NCBI GenBank assembly: GCA_007280315.1
Contig: QYQC01000064.1
Span: forward strand, 1 to 41,155
DNA length: 41,155 bases
Source: Betaproteobacteria bacterium
GTDB taxonomy: Bacteria; Pseudomonadota; Gammaproteobacteria; Burkholderiales; SG8-39
Reading direction: 5' to 3'
Made by a program: the position numbers and the translations under genes. Each line of letters opens with the position of its first letter. Positions within the stretch are counted from its first letter, which is position 1. This document shows positions 8,155 to 15,576 of the stretch, in pieces. Under the pieces are notes generated by a model. The model was not told the DNA's origin and did not search any database. It saw only the letters and a list, made by a program, of their open reading frames with translations.

Positions 8155-9543
8155 TCAATACCGACCCGGATCTGCATAATTTTCAAAGCGCGTGTATTCG
8201 CCGATGAAGGTCAGGTTGAGCATGCCGATGGGTCCGTTGCGCTGCTTGCCGATGATGATTTCGGCCTTGCCTTTGTCGGCGGACTCGGGATTGTAGACTT
8301 CGTCGCGGTAGATGAACAGGATCACGTCGGCATCCTGCTCGATCGCACCCGACTCGCGCAGATCGGACATCACCGGACGTTTGTTCGGCCGCTGCTCCAG
8401 CCCGCGATTCAGCTGTGACAGCGCCACCACCGGTACCTTCAGCTCTTTCGCCAGCGCCTTGAGCGAGCGCGAAATCTCCGAAATCTCGGTGGCGCGATTC
8501 TCGCCGGACGAAGTCGATGACATCAGCTGAAGATAATCGACCACCACCAGGCCGAGGCCGTCGTACTGGCGGTGCATGCGGCGCGCGCGCGCGCGCAACT
8601 CGAGGCAGTTCAACGCCGGCGTCTCGTCGATATGAATCGGCGCGTCGTGTACCTTGCCCACTGCGTCGGTAAGACGGCTCCAGTCCTCGTCGGTCAGGCG
8701 CCCGGTGCGCAGTTTCATCTGGTCCAGCCGCCCGACGGAACCGAGCATGCGCATCGCGAGCTGGGCGCCGCCCATTTCCATGCTGAACACCGCCACCGGC
8801 AGGCGGTCGTTCACCGCTACGTGCTCCGCGATATTGAGCGCGAACGCAGTCTTGCCCATGCTCGGACGCCCGGCGACGATGATCAGGTCGCCTTGCTGCA
8901 GTCCCGATGTTTTCTGATCCAGGTCGTTAAAGCCGGTGGCAATGCCGGTGATGTCCGACGGATTGTCGCGGTGATAGAGCATGTCGATGCGCTCCATCAC
9001 CTGCGCCAGAATCGGCTGTATCTCGACCAGTCCCTGGTGCCCGCGCGCGCCGGCCTCGGCGATTTCGAACACGCGCGATTCGGCTTCATCGAGCAGCTTG
9101 GCGACTTCCTTGCCCATCGGGTTCAACGCGGAGTCGGCGATGCCGGTGCCCACCTCGATCAACCGTCTCTGGATCGCGCGCTCACGCACGATTTCGGCGT
9201 AACGCCGGATGTTGTGCGCCGAGGGCGTGTTCTGCGCCAGCGCGCCGAGATAGGCAAGCCCGCCGGTCTTGTCCTTGTCCTCGCTCTGCTCTATCGATTC
9301 GAACACCGTGACCATGTCGGCTGGACGGTTTCTCTCCATCAGCTTGCCGATGTGCCGATAGATGCGACGATGGTCGTCGCGGTAGAAATTGCTTTCCGCG
9401 AGGATATCGGCGACGCGCTCCCACGCCTGGTTGTCGAGCAGCAAACCGCCCAGCACCGATTGCTCCGCTTCGATCGAATGCGGCGGCACCCTCAGTTGCA
9501 CCAACTGCGGGTCGTTCACGATTTGGGGGGTTGCCTGGGCCAT
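8155..9543 (-). CDS. dnaB: Replicative DNA helicase DnaB
   Basis: 462 residues; hexameric 5'-3' helicase of the replication fork. The N-terminal primase-interacting domain begins VPPHSIEAEQSVLGGLLLD. The RecA-like domain carries Walker A GRPSMGKTAFA, the VVVDYLQLM Walker B region and the late SQLNRGLEQRPNKRP loop. The ATG at 9543 gives MAQATPQ, in line with other DnaB starts; a TTG eight codons upstream is possible. No intein is present. It is the last gene after rplI on the minus strand, but a terminator and a repeat block lie between, so it may have its own promoter. The repeat family flanks it on both sides, and the element at 8154 abuts the stop codon (TGA, 8157-8155). Confidence 0.97.
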   Translation of the reverse strand: MAQATPQIVNDPQLVQLRVPPHSIEAEQSVLGGLLLDNQAWERVADILAESNFYRDDHRRIYRHIGKLMERNRPADMVTVFESIEQSEDKDKTGGLAYLGALAQNTPSAHNIRRYAEIVRERAIQRRLIEVGTGIADSALNPMGKEVAKLLDEAESRVFEIAEAGARGHQGLVEIQPILAQVMERIDMLYHRDNPSDITGIATGFNDLDQKTSGLQQGDLIIVAGRPSMGKTAFALNIAEHVAVNDRLPVAVFSMEMGGAQLAMRMLGSVGRLDQMKLRTGRLTDEDWSRLTDAVGKVHDAPIHIDETPALNCLELRARARRMHRQYDGLGLVVVDYLQLMSSTSSGENRATEISEISRSLKALAKELKVPVVALSQLNRGLEQRPNKRPVMSDLRESGAIEQDADVILFIYRDEVYNPESADKGKAEIIIGKQRNGPIGMLNLTFIGEYTRFENYADPGRY

Positions 9544-9567
9544 AGAGCGCGCTTTGCTGGAGTGCAA

Positions 9568-9763
9568 ATTCTACTCCAAGATGTTCCTGCTTTTATTCAT
9601 AACTGTGTTTACTGCACAGATGCTTCTTATCCGTGCAGTAAACACAGTCGGTGCGCGGAGCGCGCAATGGCCGCAGGGCGAGATGGGCGCGCATAGCCGC
9701 ATAGGTCGAACCACGGCCTAAGAACTGGCGCGGACGGCGTCCCGTCCGCGCGTAATCGGCGAT
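9568..9763 (-). repeat. Composite palindromic repeat, copy 3 (inverted, deleted A block)
   Basis: The gap between rplI and dnaB carries the family in the opposite orientation to copies 1 and 2. Read on the minus strand: CAAGATCGCCGATTA fused directly to the constant hairpin GCGCGGACGG/CCGTCCGCGC (9728-9751), a spacer of about 60 bases, the GCGCGC lead (9652-9666), then the B hairpin at 9602-9648 with 16 plus 3 pairs and a 7-base loop, then TTATGAATAAAAGCA, which closely matches TTATGGATAAAAGCA after the copy 2 hairpin. Compared with copy 2, the right arm of the first A hairpin is missing, as expected from recombination between its two GCGCGGAC repeats. No gene is seen here. Confidence 0.82.
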
Positions 9764-9806
9764 CTTGAATAAGAAAAGGCCGGATTACCGGCCTTTTCTT
9801 ATCAAG
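9764..9806 (-). terminator. Rho-independent terminator downstream of rplI
   Basis: A 14-bp stem TAAGAAAAGGCCGG (9770-9783) with its exact complement (9788-9801), loop ATTA and flanking CTTGA/TCAAG pairing. The A/T tracts on both sides make it usable in both directions. It lies 10 bases after the rplI TAA on the minus strand and separates the rpsF-rplI operon from dnaB. Confidence 0.9.
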
Positions 9807-9816
9807 AGCTTGCCGC

Positions 9817-10272
9817 TTATTCTGCAGCTTCGCCCAGCACCGAGACGGTAATGTGCACGACGACATCCGAATGCAGCCCGATGGCGATGGAACTGTCGCC
9901 GATCTGCTTTAACGGCCCCTCCGGCAGGCGGACGGCGGAACGCTCGACCTCGAAGCCCTGTGCCTGCAGCGCCTCGACGATATCGTGGATGGTGACCGAA
10001 CCGAACAGACGCCCGTCCACGCCGGTCTTGCGCGTGACCTGCACTGTCAGTCCGTCGATCTTGGTTCCAAGCTCCTTCGCCTGGCTTAGCGCGTCGTTTT
10101 GCGCCTTCTCCAACTCGCCGCGGCGCACCTCAAACGCGGCGAGGTTCTCGGGTGTGGCGCGTTTCGCCTTGCCGTGAGGGATCAGGAAATTGCGGGCGTA
10201 GCCCTCCTTGACCTTGACCACATCGCCCAGTCCGCCGAGGTTGACTACTTTTTCCAGCAGTATTATTTGCAT
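9817..10272 (-). CDS. rplI: 50S ribosomal protein bL9
   Basis: 151 residues, normal bL9 length. The N-terminal RNA-binding domain reads MQIILLEKVVNLGGLGDVV and includes the conserved GYARNFLIPHGKA; a long connecting helix and a C-terminal domain with TGVDGRLFGSVT follow. It binds 23S rRNA near the L1 stalk. It is the last gene of the rpsF-priB-rpsR-rplI operon, 11 bases after rpsR, and is followed by a strong hairpin terminator. Confidence 0.98.
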   Translation of the reverse strand: MQIILLEKVVNLGGLGDVVKVKEGYARNFLIPHGKAKRATPENLAAFEVRRGELEKAQNDALSQAKELGTKIDGLTVQVTRKTGVDGRLFGSVTIHDIVEALQAQGFEVERSAVRLPEGPLKQIGDSSIAIGLHSDVVVHITVSVLGEAAE

Positions 10273-10283
10273 GGCTCGGCTCC

Positions 10284-10580
10284 CTAGTGCAGGTCGGTGT
10301 AAGGCAGCAGCGCAAGATAGCGCGCACGCTTGATCGCCGTCGACAGCTGGCGCTGATAGCCGGCCTTGGTGCCGGTAATGCGCGCCGGAATGATTCTGCC
10401 GTTTTCGTTGATAAAGTCCTTGAGTATCTCAATATCCTTGTAATCGACCCACTCGATCTTCTCCGCCGTAAAGCGGCAAAACTTGCGCCGCTTGAATAGC
10501 TGGCGCCCGCCTTTCTTGTCGTCTTTCTTGTCGTTGCGGCCCTTGCCCTTGCCTTTGGCCCCTCGTCTTGGTGGTGGCAT
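10284..10580 (-). CDS. rpsR: 30S ribosomal protein bS18
   Basis: 98 residues. The core FKRRKFCRFTAEKIEWVDYKD and the tail RARYLALLPYTD are typical bS18. The N-terminus carries a basic, low-complexity extension of about 25 residues (GKGKGKGRNDKKDDKKGG) not found in the roughly 75-residue E. coli protein. bS18 pairs with bS6 on the 30S platform, and both are encoded in this operon. priB ends one base upstream of it. Confidence 0.97.
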   Translation of the reverse strand: MPPPRRGAKGKGKGRNDKKDDKKGGRQLFKRRKFCRFTAEKIEWVDYKDIEILKDFINENGRIIPARITGTKAGYQRQLSTAIKRARYLALLPYTDLH

Positions 10581-10581
10581 G

Positions 10582-10884
10582 TCAAACTCCTTCTACGAAT
10601 TCAATGTTGGTTGCGTGTAAAACCAGTTTCTTGCTGTCGCGGCTCCTGCCCGCCAGGAACCCGGTGACCTTCACCTGCATTCCAAGCCTGGCTGCCGCCA
10701 TCAGGCGCGCTTCGCGGTCGAAGGCCAGACCGGCCACTTCGCACTGAACCGAGCGCGAGTGACCGGCTTCGATCTGCTCGGAAGCGTGGCTGAGCCTGAA
10801 ATTGACTACCGCAATTCCGGCAGGCGTATGGCGCAGCGCGTCGAGCTCGATCAAATTGCCGGACAGCACGAACTGATTGTCCAA
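10582..10884 (-). CDS. priB: Primosomal replication protein PriB
   Basis: 100-residue single OB-fold protein that binds ssDNA and PriA during replication restart. NQFVLSGNLIELDALRHTPAG and the final KLVLHATNIEFVE match the family. The start is TTG at 10884, since no ATG or GTG precedes the first strand; it lies 5 bases after the rpsF stop. Its place between rpsF and rpsR is the classical one in beta- and gammaproteobacteria. Confidence 0.95.
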   Translation of the reverse strand: MDNQFVLSGNLIELDALRHTPAGIAVVNFRLSHASEQIEAGHSRSVQCEVAGLAFDREARLMAAARLGMQVKVTGFLAGRSRDSKKLVLHATNIEFVEGV

Positions 10885-10889
10885 TATGC

Positions 10890-11306
10890 TCAGGCAGCAG
10901 CGGCGGTCGTTGGTGCTGCAGCCGCTTCAGCCGGAATGGGCGTCTCGGCCGCCCTCGGCGCGTCGCCGTTCAGCACCGAGCGCGATTTTTCCTCTTTCAT
11001 CATCGGCGAGGGCGCGGTAACCGCCGCCTTCATCTGTACGGTGAGATGGCGCAGCACGGCGTCGTTGAATTTGAACGAGTGCTCGAGTTCGTCCAGCGTT
11101 TCCTGGTCGCACTCGATGTTCATCAGCACGTAATGCGCTTTGTGCATCTTGGCGATGGGGAAGGTCATCTGGCGCCGGCCCCAGTCTTCGAGGCGGTGTA
11201 TCGTGCCTTTGCGGCCGGTGATGGTGGCGCGGTAACGCTCGATCATCGCGGGCACCTGCTCGCTCTGATCGGGATGGACAATAAATACGATTTCGTAGTG
11301 TCGCAT
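10890..11306 (-). CDS. rpsF: 30S ribosomal protein bS6
   Basis: 138 residues. MRHYEIVFIVHPDQSEQVP and RLEDWGRRQMTFPIAKMHKAHYV are diagnostic. The start at 11306 follows AAGGAG with a 6-base spacer; an upstream in-frame ATG at 11312 sits directly against that site and is less likely. The C-terminal ~40 residues are an Ala/Pro-rich tail (AAAAPTTAAAA), longer than in minimal bS6 and comparable to the variable glutamate-modified tails of other species. First gene of the operon with priB, rpsR and rplI. Confidence 0.97.
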   Translation of the reverse strand: MRHYEIVFIVHPDQSEQVPAMIERYRATITGRKGTIHRLEDWGRRQMTFPIAKMHKAHYVLMNIECDQETLDELEHSFKFNDAVLRHLTVQMKAAVTAPSPMMKEEKSRSVLNGDAPRAAETPIPAEAAAAPTTAAAA

Positions 11307-11327
11307 GCGCATCTCCTTGTGGGTTAA

Positions 11328-11381
11328 GCCTCCCGTCATGCGCTGCGGTGAGGCAAGGTCGGCCGGATCAAATGAACCGGC
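11328..11381 (-). promoter_or_regulatory. Structured rpsF leader (two hairpins)
   Basis: The roughly 88-nt predicted leader holds a hairpin at 11381-11362 (GCCGG/CCGGC, loop ATTT) and one at 11354-11328 in which GCCTC-A-CCG pairs with CGG-GAGGC around a 10-base loop. S6:S18 autoregulatory leaders with a CCG-containing bulged stem are known in front of rpsF in many bacteria. That this is one is inference from position and the CCG within the stem. Confidence 0.4.
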
Positions 11382-11400
11382 AATCGTCTAAAAGCGCGTG

Positions 11401-11430
11401 ATTATAAAGGGAAAGCACCCCTCAAGGCAA
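11401..11430 (-). promoter_or_regulatory. Sigma-70 promoter of the rpsF-priB-rpsR-rplI operon
   Basis: On the minus strand, TTGCCT (11430-11425), an 18-base spacer and a perfect TATAAT (11406-11401). A start near 11394 would give a leader of about 88 bases before the rpsF ATG. Confidence 0.75.
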
Positions 11431-11453
11431 ATATTTTTCAGTCCGTACGCGCG

Positions 11454-12197
11454 TCAACTCCCGCTCGAGCGCCGGCGCCGCGCTTCGAACAGGACGATCC
11501 CGCTCGCCACCGATACATTGAGGCTTTCGACCAGTCCCAGCATGGGAATTTTCACCAGCTGGTCACAGGTTTCGCGCGTCAGGCGCCGCATGCCCTCGCC
11601 TTCGGCGCCCAGCACCCAGGCCAGGGCAACGGGCAATTCGGCCGCGTACAGCGCTTCATTCGCCTCCGAGTCCGCGCCTACGACCCAGATGCTGCGCTCC
11701 TTCAGTTCGCGCAGGGTGCGCGCAAGATTGGTGACCGCGATATAGGGCACGCTGTCTGCAGCACCGCTCGCCACCTTGATCACTGCCGCCGACAAGCCCA
11801 CGGCGCGGTCCTTGGGTGCGATCACTGCGTGGCATCCGGCGGCGTCGGCAACGCGCAGGCAGGCGCCCAGGTTGTGCGGATCCTGCACGCCGTCGAGCAC
11901 CAGCAGCAGGGGCGGCTCCTTCAGATCGTCGAGCAGGTCATCGAGTGCGACCTGCCGCCGAAGCGCGTCCACCCGCGCCACCACGCCCTGGTGTCTTCCG
12001 GGCGGCGCCATGCCGTCCAGGCGCCTTGCGTCCACCTGCAGCACGCGCAGCTGCAGGCCTTCGGCGAGTTTCACCAGATCACGCATGCGCGGGTCGGCGC
12101 GTGCATTGTCGCAATACAGCTCGTGCACGCTTTTCGCGCCCAGTCGCAGGCGCGCGGTAATTGCGTGAAAGCCGTGAATGAAACTGGTGCTGCTCAA
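11454..12197 (-). CDS. rlmB: 23S rRNA Gm2251 2'-O-methyltransferase RlmB
   Basis: 247-residue SpoU/TrmH-family enzyme (SPOUT fold, trefoil knot) that methylates the ribose of G2251 in the 23S P-loop using SAM. The N-terminal substrate-binding domain begins IHGFHAITARLR. The catalytic motifs are LVLDGVQDPHNLGACLR, WVLGAEGEGMRRL and IPMLGLVESLNVSVASGIVL. It starts 3 bases after the rnr stop on the minus strand, so it is coupled to rnr. Confidence 0.95.
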   Translation of the reverse strand: MSSTSFIHGFHAITARLRLGAKSVHELYCDNARADPRMRDLVKLAEGLQLRVLQVDARRLDGMAPPGRHQGVVARVDALRRQVALDDLLDDLKEPPLLLVLDGVQDPHNLGACLRVADAAGCHAVIAPKDRAVGLSAAVIKVASGAADSVPYIAVTNLARTLRELKERSIWVVGADSEANEALYAAELPVALAWVLGAEGEGMRRLTRETCDQLVKIPMLGLVESLNVSVASGIVLFEARRRRSSGS

Positions 12198-12200
12198 GGC

Positions 12201-14504
12201 TCAGCCCTTCTTCTTTTTCGGCGAACTGTCTTCGGCAAGCCGGAAATCGATTTTGCTCGAATCCAGATCCACGCGTACCAGCTTTACTTTCACCCGGTCG
12301 GCGAGGCGAAAACGCCGCGCGGTTCGCTCGCCCAACAGCTGATGCCTGGCGGCGTCGAAATGATAGTAGTCCTCGCCCAGTTCGGAGATATGCACCAGGC
12401 CTTCGACGTAGACGTCGTCCAGGGCGACGAATATGCCGAATCCGGTGACTGCGCTGATCGAGCCCGGAAATTCCTCGCCGATGCGATCCTGCATGTAATA
12501 GCACTTGAGCCATGACTCGACATCGCGCGTCGCTTCGTCGGCGCGACGCTCGGTCATGGAACACTGCGCGCCGAGTTCCTCCCAGTTGCCGGGACTGTAG
12601 CTTTTTCCAGCGAGCACGGCATTGATCGCTCGATGCACCACCAGGTCAGGATAGCGCCGTATGGGCGAAGTGAAATGGGTATAAGCCTCGTAGGCAAGGC
12701 CGAAGTGGCCGACGTTGTCCGGGCTGTACTGCGCCTGTTTCAGCGATCTGAGCAATACCGTCTGCAGCAGCTGAATATCCGGACGACCCTTGATGCCGGT
12801 GAGCAGTTTCGCGTAATCCTTCGCGTGCGGCGCATCACCGCCGCCGAGGTCCAGGCCAAACTGCTTCAGGAATATTCTCAGCGCCTCCAGTTTCTCCGGC
12901 GTCGGGCCCTGATGCACGCGGTAAAGCGCCGGGTGCTTGCGGCTATGAAGGAAATCGGATGCACAGACGTTGGCCGCGAGCATGCATTCCTCGATCAGTC
13001 GGTGCGCATCATTGCGCTGCGTCTGCACGATGTTCTCGATCTTGCCCTGCGCGTCGAACAGCATCTGCGTTTCGACGGTCTCGAAATCGATGGCGCCGCG
13101 CTGTTCCCGCGCCTTCGCCAGAACCTTGTACAGCGCGTACAAATCCTGCAGCTGCGGCACCAGGTGCGCCGGCACCGGTTCGCCCTGCGCCGGCTGCAGA
13201 CCGAGCGCAGCCGCAACGCGGTTGTAGGTCAACCGTGCCTGCGAGCGCATCACCGCGGCTACGAATCGATAGGGTCCGATCTCGCCCTGCGCGTCGACGC
13301 TGATCTCGCACACCATGCACAGGCGGTCGACGTTGGCGTTGAGCGAGCACAGGCCGTTGGAGAGTTTCTCCGGCAGCATCGGAATCACGCGGCGCGGAAA
13401 GTACACCGAATTGCCGCGTTCGCGCGCCGCCAGGTCAAGCGCGTCACCGGGACGCACGTAGTGGCTGACGTCGGCGATTGCCACCCACAGGCGAAAGCCC
13501 CTGCCCTCGCGCTTGCAGTACACCGCGTCATCGAAATCGCGCGCCGTCTCGCCGTCTATGGTCACCAGCGGCAGCGCGCGCAGGTCTTCACGCCCCTTCG
13601 CGTCGTTAGGACGCACCTCATCCGGCAACTTTTCCGCCAGGCGCATTTCCGCGCCCGTGAATTCGTGCGGCAATTCGTGCTTGCGCAGCGCGATCTCGAT
13701 TTCCATGCCCGCATCGGCGTAGTTGCCCAGCACTTCGACGATGCGTCCCGCCGGCTGCGCATTCTTGTCCGGCTGGGCCACGATTTCCACGGTCACCACC
13801 TGTCCAGGCTTCGCTCCCATTTCCGCGCCGGGCGGGATCAGAATATCCTGGCTGATGCGCCGGTTCTCGGCGGCGACGAAGGCGACGCCGTGCGGCTTGT
13901 GCAGCCGTCCTACCAGGCGCGTATTGGCGCGGGAGATGATTTCGACAATGGCGCCCTCGGGCCGCCCGCGCCGATCGACGCCGCTGGTGCGCGCCATGAC
14001 GCGGTCGCCATGCAGTACCTTGCGCATCTCCTTTTCGGAGAGAAACATGTCCGGCCCGGTTTCGTCCGGCACAAGAAAACCGTAGCCGTCAGGATGGCCC
14101 TCCACCCGACCGGCAACGAGGTCGAGTTTGCCCGCCACCAGAATCGCATCCTTGCGGTTGCGCATGATCTGGCCTTCACGCTCCATCGCGCGCAAGCGCC
14201 GGCGAAAGCTGTCCGATTCAGCCGGCTCGATATGCAACAGCTGGCACAGAAGTTCCTCCTGTACCGGAATGCCTTCCTTGGCCAGCGTAGACAGAATCAG
14301 CTCGCGGCTGGGAAGCGGATTGTCATAACGCTCGGCTTCGCGCGCGTAGTGCGGATCCTGCGCGCGCGCCGCTGGCGCGGCGCCGCCGGCGCGCGATTTT
14401 CGGCCGGGCGCGACGAGAACACCCGCATCGCGCGCCGCACGCGCGTTTGGATCGCGCGCGGTGCGCGCGATGGGCTTGCGTTTCGGAGGCTTCTGCGTTG
14501 ACAA
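12201..14504 (-). CDS. rnr: Ribonuclease R
   Basis: 767-residue 3'-5' exoribonuclease that degrades structured RNA. Order: a basic N-terminal tail, a winged-helix region from about residue 65 (PSRELILSTLAKEG), cold-shock OB folds, the RNB catalytic domain with ARDFDDAVY acidic residues and YFPRRVIPMLPE, a C-terminal S1 domain (FPGSISAVTGFGIFVAL) and a lysine-rich end. The start is taken as TTG at 14504, with AGGAA nine bases before it; no ATG precedes the family region. The start codon lies against the -35 box of the divergent tRNA-Leu gene. Confidence 0.95.
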   Translation of the reverse strand: MSTQKPPKRKPIARTARDPNARAARDAGVLVAPGRKSRAGGAAPAARAQDPHYAREAERYDNPLPSRELILSTLAKEGIPVQEELLCQLLHIEPAESDSFRRRLRAMEREGQIMRNRKDAILVAGKLDLVAGRVEGHPDGYGFLVPDETGPDMFLSEKEMRKVLHGDRVMARTSGVDRRGRPEGAIVEIISRANTRLVGRLHKPHGVAFVAAENRRISQDILIPPGAEMGAKPGQVVTVEIVAQPDKNAQPAGRIVEVLGNYADAGMEIEIALRKHELPHEFTGAEMRLAEKLPDEVRPNDAKGREDLRALPLVTIDGETARDFDDAVYCKREGRGFRLWVAIADVSHYVRPGDALDLAARERGNSVYFPRRVIPMLPEKLSNGLCSLNANVDRLCMVCEISVDAQGEIGPYRFVAAVMRSQARLTYNRVAAALGLQPAQGEPVPAHLVPQLQDLYALYKVLAKAREQRGAIDFETVETQMLFDAQGKIENIVQTQRNDAHRLIEECMLAANVCASDFLHSRKHPALYRVHQGPTPEKLEALRIFLKQFGLDLGGGDAPHAKDYAKLLTGIKGRPDIQLLQTVLLRSLKQAQYSPDNVGHFGLAYEAYTHFTSPIRRYPDLVVHRAINAVLAGKSYSPGNWEELGAQCSMTERRADEATRDVESWLKCYYMQDRIGEEFPGSISAVTGFGIFVALDDVYVEGLVHISELGEDYYHFDAARHQLLGERTARRFRLADRVKVKLVRVDLDSSKIDFRLAEDSSPKKKKG

Positions 14505-14525
14505 AATTCTTGATTCCTATAGAAT
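14498..14525 (+). promoter_or_regulatory. Promoter of tRNA-Leu
   Basis: Consensus TTGACA (14498-14503), 16-base spacer, TAGAAT (14520-14525), with the tRNA 5' end 12 bases further on. The -35 box overlaps the start codon region of the divergent rnr gene. Confidence 0.75.
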
Positions 14526-14537
14526 TGCGCACCTTGT

Positions 14538-14624
14538 GCCGAGGTGGCGGAATTGGTAGACGCACATGGTTCAGGTCCATGCGGTGGCAACACTGTGGGG
14601 GTTCGAGTCCCTTCCTCGGCACCA
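14538..14624 (+). tRNA. tRNA-Leu (anticodon CAG)
   Basis: 87-nt class II tRNA. The acceptor stem GCCGAGG/CCTCGGC is followed by A and an encoded CCA. The D-loop contains AATTGGTAGACGC, the anticodon stem CATGG/CCATG encloses loop TTCAGGT (anticodon CAG, reading CUG), a long variable arm follows, and the T-arm has GGTTCGAGTCC. A weak stem CGGTAGG/CTTACCG at 14634-14654 follows it without a T tract. Confidence 0.98.
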
Positions 14625-14912
14625 GATCACAAACGGTAGGATTTTAGCTTACCGCTCACGAAACTGCTTCCCACACTGCGGGCCGACGCGACGATTCGAT
14701 CGTTGGTCTGCCGCAATAATCGGTCGACTGGTTTGCGCTCGATGGGGAGAGCCCGACACTGCTTGGCTCACGGGGCTGGATCTGCACCTGAGCCACTGCT
14801 CGGGTGGCGCAGAATAGCACATTCGACCCGATAACGGGGCCGCAGTCCTGTTGAAGGTCGTCAAAAGCTGCTCCACCTGATCATTGTGTTGATAGCTACA
14901 TAGGAAATGACG
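14625..14912. other. Intergenic region between tRNA-Leu and the AA_synth gene
   Basis: 288 bases. Apart from the weak stem after the tRNA and the AGGA Shine-Dalgarno at 14902-14905, I see no gene, repeat-family copy or clear promoter. A short open frame crossing the tRNA end is not credible. Confidence 0.5.
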
Positions 14913-15491
14913 ATGAAACTGACAATCGAGCGTACCTACACTTTCGTCGAGGATCACCTGTTCGAAGCGGGCAAGAGAGCCGATCCGCCGCTGCGCAAAG
15001 TGGCCGCGGTGGTTGTGTTGAAGAACCCCTATGCGCGACGTTACGTGAAAAACCTGGGCCCGCTGATCGCGGCCAGCGCTGCGCTCGGCCGCGCACTTGC
15101 ATTGCAGGCTGGCGCGGCGCTGGCGCCCTATTCCGCGCAAAGCCTCGGGAAGGCGGCGCTGGTCGGGATTTCGGGCGAGCAGGAGCACGCAAATGCGCTG
15201 CTAACCAACATCTTTGCCGAGCCGCTGCGCGAGATACTCGGCGGCGGCAAGGCATGGATCTCCTCCATGACCAAAGTCGCCATGGCCGGAACGCAAGTCG
15301 ATGTGCCGATGAATTGCAAGGACGCGCTCTATGTGCGTTCGCATTACGATGGAATGACGCTGACTTTGCCCGACGCGCCGATGCCGGACGAAATCGCGGT
15401 CATCCTTTGCGTCGCAAACCGTGGCCGGTTGAATGCGCGCGTCGGCGGCCTGCGTCACGACCAGTTGAAAGGCGACAACGGGCTGGTCTGA
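14913..15491 (+). CDS. Amino acid synthesis (AA_synth, DUF1185-type) family protein
   Basis: 192 residues. The text resembles the PF06684 AA_synth family (IERTYTFVEDHLFEAGKRADPP, KNPYARRYVKNLGPLI, LVGISGEQEHANALL, GGGKAWISSMTKVAMAGT), whose biochemical role is not established despite its name. There is no signal peptide or membrane segment. The start is ATG 14913, seven bases after AGGA; an ATG at 14907 is too close to that site. It is monocistronic, lying between tRNA-Leu and the convergent enoyl-CoA hydratase, so context says little about function. Confidence 0.75.
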   Translation: MKLTIERTYTFVEDHLFEAGKRADPPLRKVAAVVVLKNPYARRYVKNLGPLIAASAALGRALALQAGAALAPYSAQSLGKAALVGISGEQEHANALLTNIFAEPLREILGGGKAWISSMTKVAMAGTQVDVPMNCKDALYVRSHYDGMTLTLPDAPMPDEIAVILCVANRGRLNARVGGLRHDQLKGDNGLV

Positions 15492-15576
15492 TCGACGCAA
15501 CGGCTGCGGACTGGGCAGCGCCGCACGCGCGGCGCCGCACTCTCCGGTGACGAGCACATTCGTTGACGCCGACGGT

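Noticed and set aside
3771..9806. The repeats as a CRISPR array
   Set aside because: The units are palindromic composites of differing spacing in three separate gaps, not regular short direct repeats with unique spacers, and no cas gene is present.
12633..14501. A 622-codon open frame opposite rnr, and a 374-codon one (8572-9696) opposite dnaB
   Set aside because: Both are antisense to intact, highly conserved genes, show Arg/His/Ala/Gln-rich compositions typical of GC-rich shadow frames, and match no family.
14566..14817. An 83-codon open frame starting inside tRNA-Leu
   Set aside because: It overlaps a certain tRNA gene and has no ribosome site or protein family resemblance.
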